Shown one piece after another: positions 24,538-32,899 of a stretch of 64,000 nt of DNA (positions are counted from its first letter, which is position 1; the number at the start of each line of letters is the position of its first letter). The DNA comes from Sphingomonadales bacterium UBA2369 (lineage in GTDB: Bacteria > Pseudomonadota > Alphaproteobacteria > Sphingomonadales > Sphingomonadaceae), in assembly GCA_002344055.1 (NCBI GenBank), contig DDTH01000002.1, positions 62,001 to 126,000 of the forward strand, in the 5' to 3' direction. The notes beneath the pieces were generated by a model, which worked only from the letters and a program-made list of their open reading frames with translations, made no database searches and was not told the DNA's origin. A program made the position numbers and the translations under genes.

Positions 24538-26048
24538 CACTGACCACTCCCTTCGGCGGTGGGGGTCGCGAATTGCGCCGGATCGGCGAAGGCGCGGGCG
24601 AGCGCCACCAGCAGGTTCGCGTCCTCGACCGCGCCGCCATATTCGATCGGCCGCGACAGATCGTCGTCCGGCTTGTGATAGGGTCCGGCGAGGAAAGCGC
24701 GCAGCAGGTTCATGTCCGACGCATTGCTGACCGCCATCACGGTAGGGATGCCGTTGCGGGTCAACGCCCAGCCGTCCTGACGCCGCACCATGATGTCGGC
24801 TTCCCGGTCGATATCGAGGCGGCGCCCGAGGCCGATGGCGATTCGGCCGATCAGAGTGTGCATCTCCGGCGTGCCGCCGATCACCGCGACCGGCGTGCCG
24901 GCGGGGGCGACCGCCATCGTGTCGGCGTTGAAGCCCGCGACGATGGAACCCCGGCGAACCGGCGGATTGCGCGCGAATGCCTCGGCGCCGAGCAGCCCCA
25001 TTTCCTCGGCGGTGGTGGCGAGGATCAATATGTCGCGCACCGGGCGCTCGCCGGCTTTCAGCCGACCCGCCACCTCGATCAGCGTGGCGATGCCGCTCGC
25101 ATTGTCGACCGCGCCATTGCAGATCCGGTCGGCCTCGCCCTCGGGGCGGCAGATGCCGAGATGGTCCCAATGGCCGAGCAGGACGATGCTCTCGCCGCTC
25201 TGGCCGGAGCCACGGATACGGCCGACCACGTTGTTGGAGGTGAAGCGGCGGATTTCGGTCGTGACCTGGACGTCCGCACGGACTGGCAGGGTGATCGACC
25301 GGAAAGACGATCCGGGCTGATCGTTCAGCAGCCGCTCGATATCCTGACCAGCGCCCTGGATCAGCGCCGTCGCGCCCTCCCACGACATAGCGCCATAGGC
25401 TTCGGGCAGATCCGGATCGTCCAGCTGGACCGAGCCGCCGGCGGCGAAGCGGCGCACCTGCGCCCAGGGCAGATCCGGGCCGACAATGCCGATGACGGCG
25501 CGCGCGCCCGCCGCGCGGAGCATCTTGATCCGCTCGATGAAGCTGGGAAAGCCCTCCACCTCGGGGCCTTCATAGAGGATGAGCGCGACCGCCCCGTTGA
25601 AATTCGCCCCGGCCAGCTGGTCGATGCCGCGATCCGTCATCACCGCGCCATGACCGGCGAAGATCACCGGCGCGCCGGTGATCGAAACCGAAGGATCGCG
25701 GCCCGTGAGCACCAGCGAGTCGGCAGGCAGCGCGATCTGCGCCGAACCGCGCGTCATCGTGACACGGTGCGTCGCGGCGCCACGCTCGACCAGGGCGACG
25801 GGTTGCAGCCAGTTGCTCTCGCTCGCTGCCGGCTCGACCCCGCGCGCCGCGAGTTCCCGGACGATATAGTCGGTGGTGAGCCGCTCTCCCGCCGTGCCGG
25901 GCTTGCGCCCCTCGAAACGATCGTCCGCCAGCACGTTAACGTGCGCACCAAGCTCGGCCTGGGTGATCGGCCCGGTCTGGGCCAGCGCCGCTCCGGACGT
26001 ACCGAGGGCGAGCAGGGAAAGGGCGAAACGAGTGAATCGGCGTGACAT
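24537..26048 (-). CDS. Exported M28-family metallopeptidase with PA domain
   Basis: A 503-residue exported zinc peptidase. The signal peptide ends near residue 24 (AALAQ). A PA-like insertion covers about 110-245. The M28 core carries His293/Asp295 in GHWDHLG, Asp315 in GAVDNASG, Glu348/Glu349 in TTAEEMGLLG, Asp376 in GFNADT and a C-terminal histidine in YHKPDDD. The family removes N-terminal amino acids from peptides; exact specificity is not readable. A second M28 gene of a different subtype lies at 54922. It follows the CitE-like gene by 56 bases and overlaps guaB by one base. Confidence 0.9.
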   Translation of the reverse strand: MSRRFTRFALSLLALGTSGAALAQTGPITQAELGAHVNVLADDRFEGRKPGTAGERLTTDYIVRELAARGVEPAASESNWLQPVALVERGAATHRVTMTRGSAQIALPADSLVLTGRDPSVSITGAPVIFAGHGAVMTDRGIDQLAGANFNGAVALILYEGPEVEGFPSFIERIKMLRAAGARAVIGIVGPDLPWAQVRRFAAGGSVQLDDPDLPEAYGAMSWEGATALIQGAGQDIERLLNDQPGSSFRSITLPVRADVQVTTEIRRFTSNNVVGRIRGSGQSGESIVLLGHWDHLGICRPEGEADRICNGAVDNASGIATLIEVAGRLKAGERPVRDILILATTAEEMGLLGAEAFARNPPVRRGSIVAGFNADTMAVAPAGTPVAVIGGTPEMHTLIGRIAIGLGRRLDIDREADIMVRRQDGWALTRNGIPTVMAVSNASDMNLLRAFLAGPYHKPDDDLSRPIEYGGAVEDANLLVALARAFADPAQFATPTAEGSGQ

Positions 26049-26104
26049 GGTGCCGCTTAGCGAAGGGTGCGTCACACTGGCAAGCGACGCGAGCCGATCC
26101 GCCG

Positions 26105-26914
26105 CTATTGCCGCGCCCGGGCGATGAGACGGCGGGCCTGGGTGACATGCATCTCCTCGATCATCCGCCCGTCATGCCGCTGCGCGCCGCCGCTCGCAGC
26201 CTCGATCAACGCGGCGGCGGCGGCCAGTTCGGCTTCCGAAGGCGAGAAGATGCGATTGACCGTGTCGATCTGGCTCGGATGGATCACCGACTTGCCGTCG
26301 AAACCGTAGCAGCGTCCTTCGCGCGCCTGCTCGGCGAGGCCCGCATCGTCGGTCAGCCGGTTGTAGACGCCGTCAAAGGCCGGAATGCCGGCCGCACGCG
26401 CCGCAAGCAGAATGCGCTGGAGCGAGAGGACCAGACCTGCCCGGCCGGCATCGGCGGGGATGCCAAGCTCGGCGGACAGATCGTTGGTGCCCGCGATCAG
26501 GCCGGCACAGACCGCGGCGAGTTCGCCGGCTCCGAGCACCGCGACCGGCGTTTCCACCATCGCGATCACCGGCCGCTCGCACACGACCTTGGTGTCGTGG
26601 ATGTCCTTGGCCGTCTCCGCCTTTGGCAGAATGACATAAGGGACTTGCGATCTGCGCGCGGCCAGCATGTCGGCGCCGTGATGCGGACTGCCGACCGCGT
26701 TGATCCGGATCGCCGCGAGCCGGTCGCCAAAGCCCTCCTTCGCCGCCTGAATGGCCAGGTCGCGCGCCATGTCCTTGTCTTCCTCGCGCACCGCGTCCTC
26801 AAGGTCGAGGATGATCATGTCCGCCGGCAAAGTGCGCGCCTTCCCGATCGCACGCGGATTGGAAGCCGGCAGGAACAGCAGGCTGCGGCAAAGGCTGAGA
26901 TCGCGGATCGGCAT
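26105..26914 (-). CDS. CitE-like CoA ester lyase
   Basis: A 269-residue TIM-barrel enzyme of the HpcH/HpaI aldolase-citrate lyase beta superfamily. Active-site features are visible: RSLLFLPASNP near the N-terminus, Glu39/Asp40 in LDLEDAV, Arg70 in IRIN, Glu121 in MVETP and Asp145 in GTNDLS. Stand-alone CitE-like proteins cleave or hydrolyse malyl-CoA, citramalyl-CoA or related thioesters. With no citrate lyase alpha or gamma subunit nearby, a citrate lyase role is unlikely. It is the first gene of the minus-strand series toward guaB. Confidence 0.85.
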   Translation of the reverse strand: MPIRDLSLCRSLLFLPASNPRAIGKARTLPADMIILDLEDAVREEDKDMARDLAIQAAKEGFGDRLAAIRINAVGSPHHGADMLAARRSQVPYVILPKAETAKDIHDTKVVCERPVIAMVETPVAVLGAGELAAVCAGLIAGTNDLSAELGIPADAGRAGLVLSLQRILLAARAAGIPAFDGVYNRLTDDAGLAEQAREGRCYGFDGKSVIHPSQIDTVNRIFSPSEAELAAAAALIEAASGGAQRHDGRMIEEMHVTQARRLIARARQ

Positions 26915-27128
26915 GATCGTTCTCGTGCAATGAGCGGATGGGCGCGGCCTAGCCGGGATCGCCGCCGGTCCTCAAGCAAGTCCCGGTCCCGCCACGATTA
27001 AAGCCCGGTTCAGCGGGGGCGGACTAGCAAGCCTTCCGGTTCATGGATAAGAGCCGCGGCATGGTCCGCTTTCCCTGCGAATGCGGCAGATTACGATGGT
27101 CCGGCGATTCCTCAGGAGACGTTTCACG

Positions 27129-28475
27129 ATGACGAAGTTCAACGCCACTGCCCTCGCGGGACTTATGACCGGCGGTTTGCTGATGGCCGCCACGCCGGCA
27201 ATGGCGCAGGAACCCAATCGGGGGACGCAGCCGGGCCGGACCCAGCAGCGGCCCGCAGCCCAGCAGGAGCAGGCGGCCCAGCAGGGCGCCCAGCGGCGTT
27301 ACAATCTGTCGCGCGCCGAGCAGAATGCGATCAACCCTTTGCTGGCCGCGAATACCGCGGCGAATGATGCGCCTGCGGCAGGCCAGACCGCCGATTGGGC
27401 TGCGGTCCAGGCTCTGCTGCCCGCCGCCAAGTCCGCCGCGCGCAGCGTCGATGCGCGCTATCTCGTTTCGCGCGTCGAATTGTCGATCGCCCTCGGCACC
27501 AACAACCTTGCCGGCCAGGAAGCGGCGATCGCGGCCTTGCTCGCCAACGAATCGACCCCTGCGCCGGAGGCTGCAAATTATCGCAACGCGCAGAGTTCGA
27601 TCCTGAACCGGCGGGCCGAGGAAGCCTTCCAGGCGAACGATTTCGCAACCGCGGAGCGGCTGTTCCAGCAATTGCTGCAGGCCAATCCGAACGACACGCG
27701 GCTTCAGGGGAATCTGCGCGCCACGCAGATCCGCATGGGCAATACGGGCGGCGCACTGCAGGGGATCAACGAACAGATCCGCGCCGCGGAAGCAAATGGT
27801 GGCCGGGCCTCGGAGGATCTGTATCAGCGGGCCTGGCAGATCCCGCACAACGCCGGACAGCGCGCCGAGGCCATTGCCGGGCTACAGCGTCTGCTCGCGG
27901 CCTACCCCACTACGGCCAATTGGCGGGCCGCAGTCGACGTCGTGCGCGCGCGCGACAATGACGTCCAGTATCTGATCGACGTCTACCGTCTGGGCCGGAT
28001 AGCCAATGTCGTTCAGGCGGAGGAGTATGTCCCGCTGGCCAACACCCTCGTGCAGGCTTCCTATTTCGGTGAAGCCAAGGCGCTGCTCGACGCCGGCATC
28101 GCGGCGCAGACGATCAGGGCGGATCAGCCGGATGTCAGCCGGGCAATGACCCAGATCCGCGACCGCCTTGCCCAGGATCAGGCCGGACTGGCCACTGAGA
28201 TCACCGAAGCGCGCGGCTCCGGTTCGGCCCGGCAGGCCCGCAACGTGGGCGACGCGCTCTACGGCTATGGCCGCTATGCCGAGGCGGCGGACCTCTACCG
28301 GGTCGCGCTGACCAAGGGTGGCGAAGACGCGAACCTGCTGAACGTCCGCATCGGTGCGTCGCTGGCGATGGCCGGGCAGCGCGCCGAAGCCGAAACGGCA
28401 TTGCGCGCGGTTACCGGCAATCGTGGCGAAATCGCCGCGCTCTGGCTGGCCTGGCTGAACCGCCGCCAGGGCTGA
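27129..28475 (+). CDS. Secreted repeat protein, paralogue A
   Basis: A 448-residue exported protein of unrecognised function. The start at 27129 follows an AGGAGA site and opens a signal peptide ending near TPAMAQ. A glutamine/arginine-rich linker (about 25-60) leads into alpha-helical, TPR-like sequence, for example EEAFQANDFATAERLFQQLLQANP and ALYGYGRYAEAADLYRVALTKGG. The last 120 residues match the next gene closely, both ending in a run like IAALWLAWLNRR. The two are adjacent paralogues separated by a hairpin terminator. Confidence 0.8.
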   Translation: MTKFNATALAGLMTGGLLMAATPAMAQEPNRGTQPGRTQQRPAAQQEQAAQQGAQRRYNLSRAEQNAINPLLAANTAANDAPAAGQTADWAAVQALLPAAKSAARSVDARYLVSRVELSIALGTNNLAGQEAAIAALLANESTPAPEAANYRNAQSSILNRRAEEAFQANDFATAERLFQQLLQANPNDTRLQGNLRATQIRMGNTGGALQGINEQIRAAEANGGRASEDLYQRAWQIPHNAGQRAEAIAGLQRLLAAYPTTANWRAAVDVVRARDNDVQYLIDVYRLGRIANVVQAEEYVPLANTLVQASYFGEAKALLDAGIAAQTIRADQPDVSRAMTQIRDRLAQDQAGLATEITEARGSGSARQARNVGDALYGYGRYAEAADLYRVALTKGGEDANLLNVRIGASLAMAGQRAEAETALRAVTGNRGEIAALWLAWLNRRQG

Positions 28476-28486
28476 CCGCGAAATGG

Positions 28487-28521
28487 GGGGCGGCCGCGCG
28501 GCTTGCGGCGCCCCTTAATTT
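28487..28521 (+). terminator. Hairpin terminator between the two paralogues
   Basis: GGGGCGGCCGC and GCGGCGCCCC form a ten-base-pair GC stem with one bulged G around a GCGGCTT loop, followed by TTAATTT. This looks like a rho-independent terminator that lets the second paralogue be expressed separately or at a lower level. Confidence 0.5.
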
Positions 28522-28562
28522 CATCAATGTGTCGCGCAAATGATGTTCGGGAGTAGCGGGCG

Positions 28563-29795
28563 ATGAAGAAGTTCGGAATCGGCGTGGCCGCAGCGACGAT
28601 GGCGGTCCTGAGTCCGGCAACCGCCACAGCGCAGCCGCGCCCGCAACCGGCACCCGCGGCGATCACGCTGACCCCGGCCGAACGGACCGCGCTGGCGCCG
28701 CTGCACCAGGCGGTCGAGGCTGGCAATTGGACGCTGGCCTCCTCGCTCGTTCCGGCGGCGCGTACCGGCGCCCGTGGTACCGATGCCCGTTATGTTCTGG
28801 CCCGGCTCGAACTCGCCATCGCGACGGGAATGGGCAACCGCGCGGCGCAGAGCCTGGCGATCGACGGCGTCATGAACACGCGCCGCGCACCGGTGGACGA
28901 ACAGGTCGTCTTGCTGCGGCAGCAGGCGGGGTTGGCGTATGATACCGGCAATCTGAATGACGCGGAGGGTTTGCTCAACCGGGCGATCGGGTTGGCACCG
29001 AACGATTCCGAGGCGCTGAGCATGCTTGCCCAGGTCGAACGCAACCGCAATCGCCCGGTCGAGGCCCTTGGCCTCTTCCAGCGGGCCTCGCGTGCGGCGC
29101 TGGCCGAGGGGCGGGCGTTGCCGGAAAGCCGTTACAAGCTGGCGATCGCCATGGCCGAACAGGGTGGGCAGCGCGGCGTCGCACTGGAACTCGCCCGAAA
29201 TTTCATCGCCGCCTATCCGACGGCAGTGAACTGGCGCGACGTGCTGATCGTGTTCCGCACGCTCGGCACCGCCGATGCGGCGCAGGTCGCCGACGCCTGG
29301 CGCCTGGCGCGCGCGACCGGGGCGCTCGCGGGCGAGCGTGACTATATCGCAGCGGCGCAAGCGATGGACTCGGCCGGCTTCCCCGCCGAAGCCAAGGCGA
29401 TCATCGACGATGGCGTTGCGCGCCGGACGTTGAGCGCCACGAACCCGGCGGCGCGAACATTGCTGACGGCCGTCGGCCCGCGCATCACGCGGGAACGCGG
29501 CACACTGGCCGCCCAGCTCGCGACGGCGCGCGGTGCGTCCGGAACCGCCGAGCAGGCACGGACCGCCGGGGACGCGCATCTGTCGCACGGCCGCTTTGCC
29601 GAAGCCGCGGAGCTTTACCGCCTGGCCCTGACCCGGCCCGGCTCGGATGCGGGGCTGGTGAACACGCGCCTGGGTATTGCCCTGGCGATGGCCGGCCAGC
29701 GCGCCGAGGCGGATGCGGCCATTCGCATCGTCGTCGGTCCCTATGCCGAGATTGCCGCCTTGTGGGCGGTCTGGCTGGTCAATCGCGAAGTCTGA
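28563..29795 (+). CDS. Secreted repeat protein, paralogue B
   Basis: A 410-residue exported protein with a signal peptide ending near TATAQ. Like its upstream neighbour it has an N-terminal helix-rich part (TPAERTALAPLHQAVEAGNW), central TPR-like repeats (GLAYDTGNLNDAEGLLNRAIGLAP) and a C-terminal block AEAAELYRLALTRPGSDAGL ... LGIALAMAGQRAEA that matches paralogue A almost word for word. It lacks the glutamine-rich linker of A. Function is unknown. The histidine kinase gene follows at 111 bases. Confidence 0.8.
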   Translation: MKKFGIGVAAATMAVLSPATATAQPRPQPAPAAITLTPAERTALAPLHQAVEAGNWTLASSLVPAARTGARGTDARYVLARLELAIATGMGNRAAQSLAIDGVMNTRRAPVDEQVVLLRQQAGLAYDTGNLNDAEGLLNRAIGLAPNDSEALSMLAQVERNRNRPVEALGLFQRASRAALAEGRALPESRYKLAIAMAEQGGQRGVALELARNFIAAYPTAVNWRDVLIVFRTLGTADAAQVADAWRLARATGALAGERDYIAAAQAMDSAGFPAEAKAIIDDGVARRTLSATNPAARTLLTAVGPRITRERGTLAAQLATARGASGTAEQARTAGDAHLSHGRFAEAAELYRLALTRPGSDAGLVNTRLGIALAMAGQRAEADAAIRIVVGPYAEIAALWAVWLVNREV

Positions 29796-29906
29796 CCACA
29801 CTTCCGTCCCGTAATGCAACGGCGCGGCGCGGCGCCCTTTCGCCCCGCCACGGCTCCGGTTAACGTCTGTCCGGACGGGGCCGTTCAGGGATTGGATTAC
29901 CGGCGC

Positions 29907-31550
29907 ATGCGCTTTGACGACATGATCGCGACTGTGCTGGAGCGTCCCTCCCAGCGCGTCGATCAGCGCGTCGCGCAATGGCGGCAATTGGTCGATCTGC
30001 TCGCCCAGGGACGCGATGGCGGCGCGACCGAGCAGGTCACCCTCGCCTATCAATTTCTCCGCCGCCACCGCGACGAAGTCCCGGTCGCAGTGCGCGAACG
30101 GACAGCGGCTGCACTGGCCGGCCTCAGGATTGATCCTCCGCTGGTCGCGCTGTTCGGCGAAGACCAGCCGAATGTGGGCGCGGCATTGCTGCGCGGCGCA
30201 CGGCTCGACGCGGACGAATGGATCCGGTTGCTGCCATCACTCACCCCGACCGGACGCGCGATCCTGCGGCACCGGCGCGACCTGCCCGATGCGGTGACGC
30301 GCGCCCTTCATTCCTTCGGCACCAGCGACTTCGTCATCGAAGGCGCGGTCGCCGAGGCCCCGGACATTCCCGCCGCCGAAGCCGCGCCCGCCCCTCCCGA
30401 GGAGGGATCGAGCCAGATTCGCGAACTGGTCGAGCGGATCGAGGCCTTCCAGAAGCATAGGGAGGATGGCGGCGCGGCTGGCGAGTCCGCGCAGGTCGAG
30501 GAATTTCGCTGGGAGACCGGCCCCGAGGGCGTCATCCTCTGGGTTGATGGCGCGCCGCGCGGACCTTTGGTCGGCCAGAGCATCTCCGCGATCGGCAGCG
30601 GCGGCCATTATGGCGTCGATGGGCAGGCCGCGGGTGCCTTTCACAAGCGCGCGCCGTTCCGCGACGCGCGCTTCGCCGTCGCCGGCGAGGGCGCGGCGAG
30701 CGGTCACTGGCGCATTTCCGGCGTGCCCTATTTCGACATGAGCCGGGGCAATTTCCGCGGCTATCGCGGCACCGCCCGCCGCCCGCGTTTCGACGAGGTC
30801 GCCCCGACCGTTTCGGACGAGCAGAATCTGGGCCTGTTCGGTACCAATTTCGCGCCGGATTCCCTGCGCCAGCTGATCCACGAATTGCGCACGCCGCTGA
30901 ACGCGATCATCGGTTTCGCCGAGCTGATCGAAGGACAATATATGGGTCCGGCAGGCGGCGCCTATCGCGGCCGTGCCGCCGGCATCGTCAGCCAGGCGCA
31001 GCGGCTGCTCGGCGCGGTCGACGATCTGGACACGGCCGCGCGAATCGAGACCAGCCGGCTGGACCTGCAGCCTGCGCGCTTCGACGCCGCTGCCTTGCTG
31101 ACGCGCCTGCACCAGACCTGCGAGCGGGAGGCGGGCGAGGATGGCGCGCGTATTGCCCTGAGCATAGACTCCGATCTGCCGCCTGCGGCGATCGAGGCGA
31201 ACGCGGCCGAGCGAATGTTCTCCCGTTTGCTGGCCGCCACGATCGGGCTGGCCGCGCCCGGCGAGACGATCGCGGCTGACCTGCGTGGGGGCCAGGCTTC
31301 GCTGGAACTGTCGCTCGGACGTCCAGCCGCGATAGCCGGGCTGGAGGAAACGCAATTGCTGCACCCGGGCTATACGCCGGAGGGCGACTGGCCCGGCGCC
31401 CCTGCCCTGGGCCTCGGCTTCGCGCTCCGGCTGGTCCGCAAGCTCGCGGAAGCGGCCGGCGGCGGCCTCGCGATCCAGGACGAGCATTTCGTCCTGACCA
31501 TCCCCTCGGAGACGTCTGCCGAGAATGGCAAGGACGAGGGAACAGCCTGA
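29907..31550 (+). CDS. Soluble sensor histidine kinase with degenerate ATP site
   Basis: A 547-residue protein with no signal peptide or membrane helix. Residues 1-140 form helical repeats resembling DUF2336/HEAT proteins; 195-290 look like a PAS-type sensor domain; the HisKA dimerisation domain carries His325 in LIHELRTPLN. The catalytic domain is unusual: where an N box with conserved asparagines is expected it reads ERMFSRLLAATIGLA (435-449), and no DxGxG G1 box is seen, while a G2-like LGLGFALRLVRK (501-512) remains. It may be a phosphotransfer or scaffold protein rather than an active kinase. No response regulator gene is adjacent. The start at 29907 is preferred over an upstream frame lacking domain features. 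Confidence 0.8.
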   Translation: MRFDDMIATVLERPSQRVDQRVAQWRQLVDLLAQGRDGGATEQVTLAYQFLRRHRDEVPVAVRERTAAALAGLRIDPPLVALFGEDQPNVGAALLRGARLDADEWIRLLPSLTPTGRAILRHRRDLPDAVTRALHSFGTSDFVIEGAVAEAPDIPAAEAAPAPPEEGSSQIRELVERIEAFQKHREDGGAAGESAQVEEFRWETGPEGVILWVDGAPRGPLVGQSISAIGSGGHYGVDGQAAGAFHKRAPFRDARFAVAGEGAASGHWRISGVPYFDMSRGNFRGYRGTARRPRFDEVAPTVSDEQNLGLFGTNFAPDSLRQLIHELRTPLNAIIGFAELIEGQYMGPAGGAYRGRAAGIVSQAQRLLGAVDDLDTAARIETSRLDLQPARFDAAALLTRLHQTCEREAGEDGARIALSIDSDLPPAAIEANAAERMFSRLLAATIGLAAPGETIAADLRGGQASLELSLGRPAAIAGLEETQLLHPGYTPEGDWPGAPALGLGFALRLVRKLAEAAGGGLAIQDEHFVLTIPSETSAENGKDEGTA

Positions 31551-31593
31551 CACTGGCGCGCGGCTTTTCCCTTCGCTAGACGAAGCGGCGGCG

Positions 31594-31669
31594 GGGCCTG
31601 TAGCTCAACGGTTAGAGCTGGCCGCTCATAACGGCTAGGTTGGGGGTTCGAGTCCCTCCGGGCCCACCA
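31594..31669 (+). tRNA. tRNA with CAU anticodon, probably tRNA-Ile2
   Basis: A complete 76-base cloverleaf with encoded CCA. Acceptor strands GGGCCTG and CGGGCCC, D arm GCTC/GAGC, anticodon stem GGCCG/CGGCT around loop CTCATAA, and T arm with GGTTCGAGTCC are all present. The anticodon is CAT (31627-31629). The acceptor has C4-G69 and C5-G68 pairs and an eight-base D loop as in E. coli tRNA-Ile2, whose C34 is changed to lysidine by TilS; elongator tRNA-Met normally differs at those pairs. So AUA-decoding tRNA-Ile2 is more likely than tRNA-Met. It is not an initiator, as C1-A72 mispairing is absent. Confidence 0.93.
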
Positions 31670-31696
31670 CGCCCTGCCTTTCCCTTTCTTTCGCGA

Positions 31697-32899
31697 ATGA
31701 GTAGCGCATCCACCATGGCGACGATGAAAACATTCGACTGGGCCGATCCGTTCGGCCTCGATGAGCAACTCAGCGACGAGGAACGGATGGTGCGCGACAC
31801 CGCCGAAGCCTTCGCGCAGGAGAAATTGCTGCCGCGCGTGACCGACGCATATCTGCACGAGCGCTTCGATCGCGAGATCATGAGCGAGATGGGCGAGCTC
31901 GGCCTGATCGGCGCGACGATCGCGCCGGAATATGGCGGCGCTGGGCTGAACTATGTCAGCTACGGCCTGATCGCGCGGGCCGTGGAGCGGGTGGACAGCG
32001 GCTATCGCTCGGCCATGTCGGTGCAGTCCAGTCTCGTGATGCACCCGATCAACGCTTATGGTTCGGAAGAGCAGAAGCGCAAATATCTGCCCAAGCTGGC
32101 GAGCGGCGAATGGGTCGGCTGTTTCGGCCTGACCGAGCCGGATGCCGGCTCCGATCCCGGCGGAATGCGGACCCGCGCGACGAAGATCGACGGCGGCTAT
32201 TCCCTCTCCGGCTCCAAGATGTGGATCACCAATTCGCCGATCGCCGACGTGTTCGTCGTCTGGGCGAAGTCCGAGGCGCATGGCGGCAAGATCCGCGGCT
32301 TCGTGCTCGAAAAGGGCATGAAGGGCCTCAGCGCGCCGAAGATCGAGGGCAAGCTCTCGCTGCGCGCCTCGATCACCGGCGAGATCGTGATGGATGAGGT
32401 CGAGGTCGGCGAGGATGCCTTGCTGCCGAACGTCGAGGGGCTGAAGGGTCCGTTCGGCTGCCTCAACCGGGCCCGCTACGGCATCGGCTGGGGCGCGATG
32501 GGCGCGGCGGAGGCCTGCTATGAGGCCGCCCGCACCTACACGCTCGACCGCAAGCAGTTCGGCCGGCCGCTGGCCTCGAACCAGCTGGTCCAGCTGAAGC
32601 TCGCCAACATGATCACCGAGATCACCTTGGGTCTGCAGGCCGCGTTGCGCGTCGGCCGCCGCTTCGACGCGGGCGATCTGATCCCGGAGACGATCAGCAT
32701 GATCAAGCGCAACAACTGCGGCAAGGCGCTGGAGATCGCCCGCATCGCCCGCGACATGCATGGCGGCAACGGCATTTCCGCCGAATTCCACGTCATGCGC
32801 CACGCCGCGAATCTGGAAACGGTGAACACTTATGAAGGCACGCACGACGTGCACGCTTTGATCCTGGGCCGCGCCATTACCGGCATTCCCGCCTTCTGA
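31697..32899 (+). CDS. Glutaryl-CoA dehydrogenase
   Basis: An acyl-CoA dehydrogenase of about 400 residues that oxidises and decarboxylates glutaryl-CoA to crotonyl-CoA in lysine and tryptophan breakdown. FDWADPFGLDEQLSDEER, GLTEPDAGSDPGGMRTRA and the C-terminal TYEGTHDVHALILGRAITG are typical of this subfamily; the catalytic base is the Glu at about 380 in YEGTHD. Starts at 31697, 31715 or 31724 are possible and none has a strong ribosome site; the longest that clears the tRNA is given. The stop overlaps the CoA-transferase ATG (TGATG). Confidence 0.92.
   Translation: MSSASTMATMKTFDWADPFGLDEQLSDEERMVRDTAEAFAQEKLLPRVTDAYLHERFDREIMSEMGELGLIGATIAPEYGGAGLNYVSYGLIARAVERVDSGYRSAMSVQSSLVMHPINAYGSEEQKRKYLPKLASGEWVGCFGLTEPDAGSDPGGMRTRATKIDGGYSLSGSKMWITNSPIADVFVVWAKSEAHGGKIRGFVLEKGMKGLSAPKIEGKLSLRASITGEIVMDEVEVGEDALLPNVEGLKGPFGCLNRARYGIGWGAMGAAEACYEAARTYTLDRKQFGRPLASNQLVQLKLANMITEITLGLQAALRVGRRFDAGDLIPETISMIKRNNCGKALEIARIARDMHGGNGISAEFHVMRHAANLETVNTYEGTHDVHALILGRAITGIPAF

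Noticed and set aside
24538..25383. N-terminal extension of guaB by 282 codons
   Set aside because: The extension is another phase of the M28 peptidase gene; IMP dehydrogenase starts at MDIRLGLTF.
31370..32854. Long minus-strand open frame containing WARRDSNPQPSRYERPAL
   Set aside because: It is the antisense reading of the CAU tRNA and of glutaryl-CoA dehydrogenase, with no signal or domain of its own.
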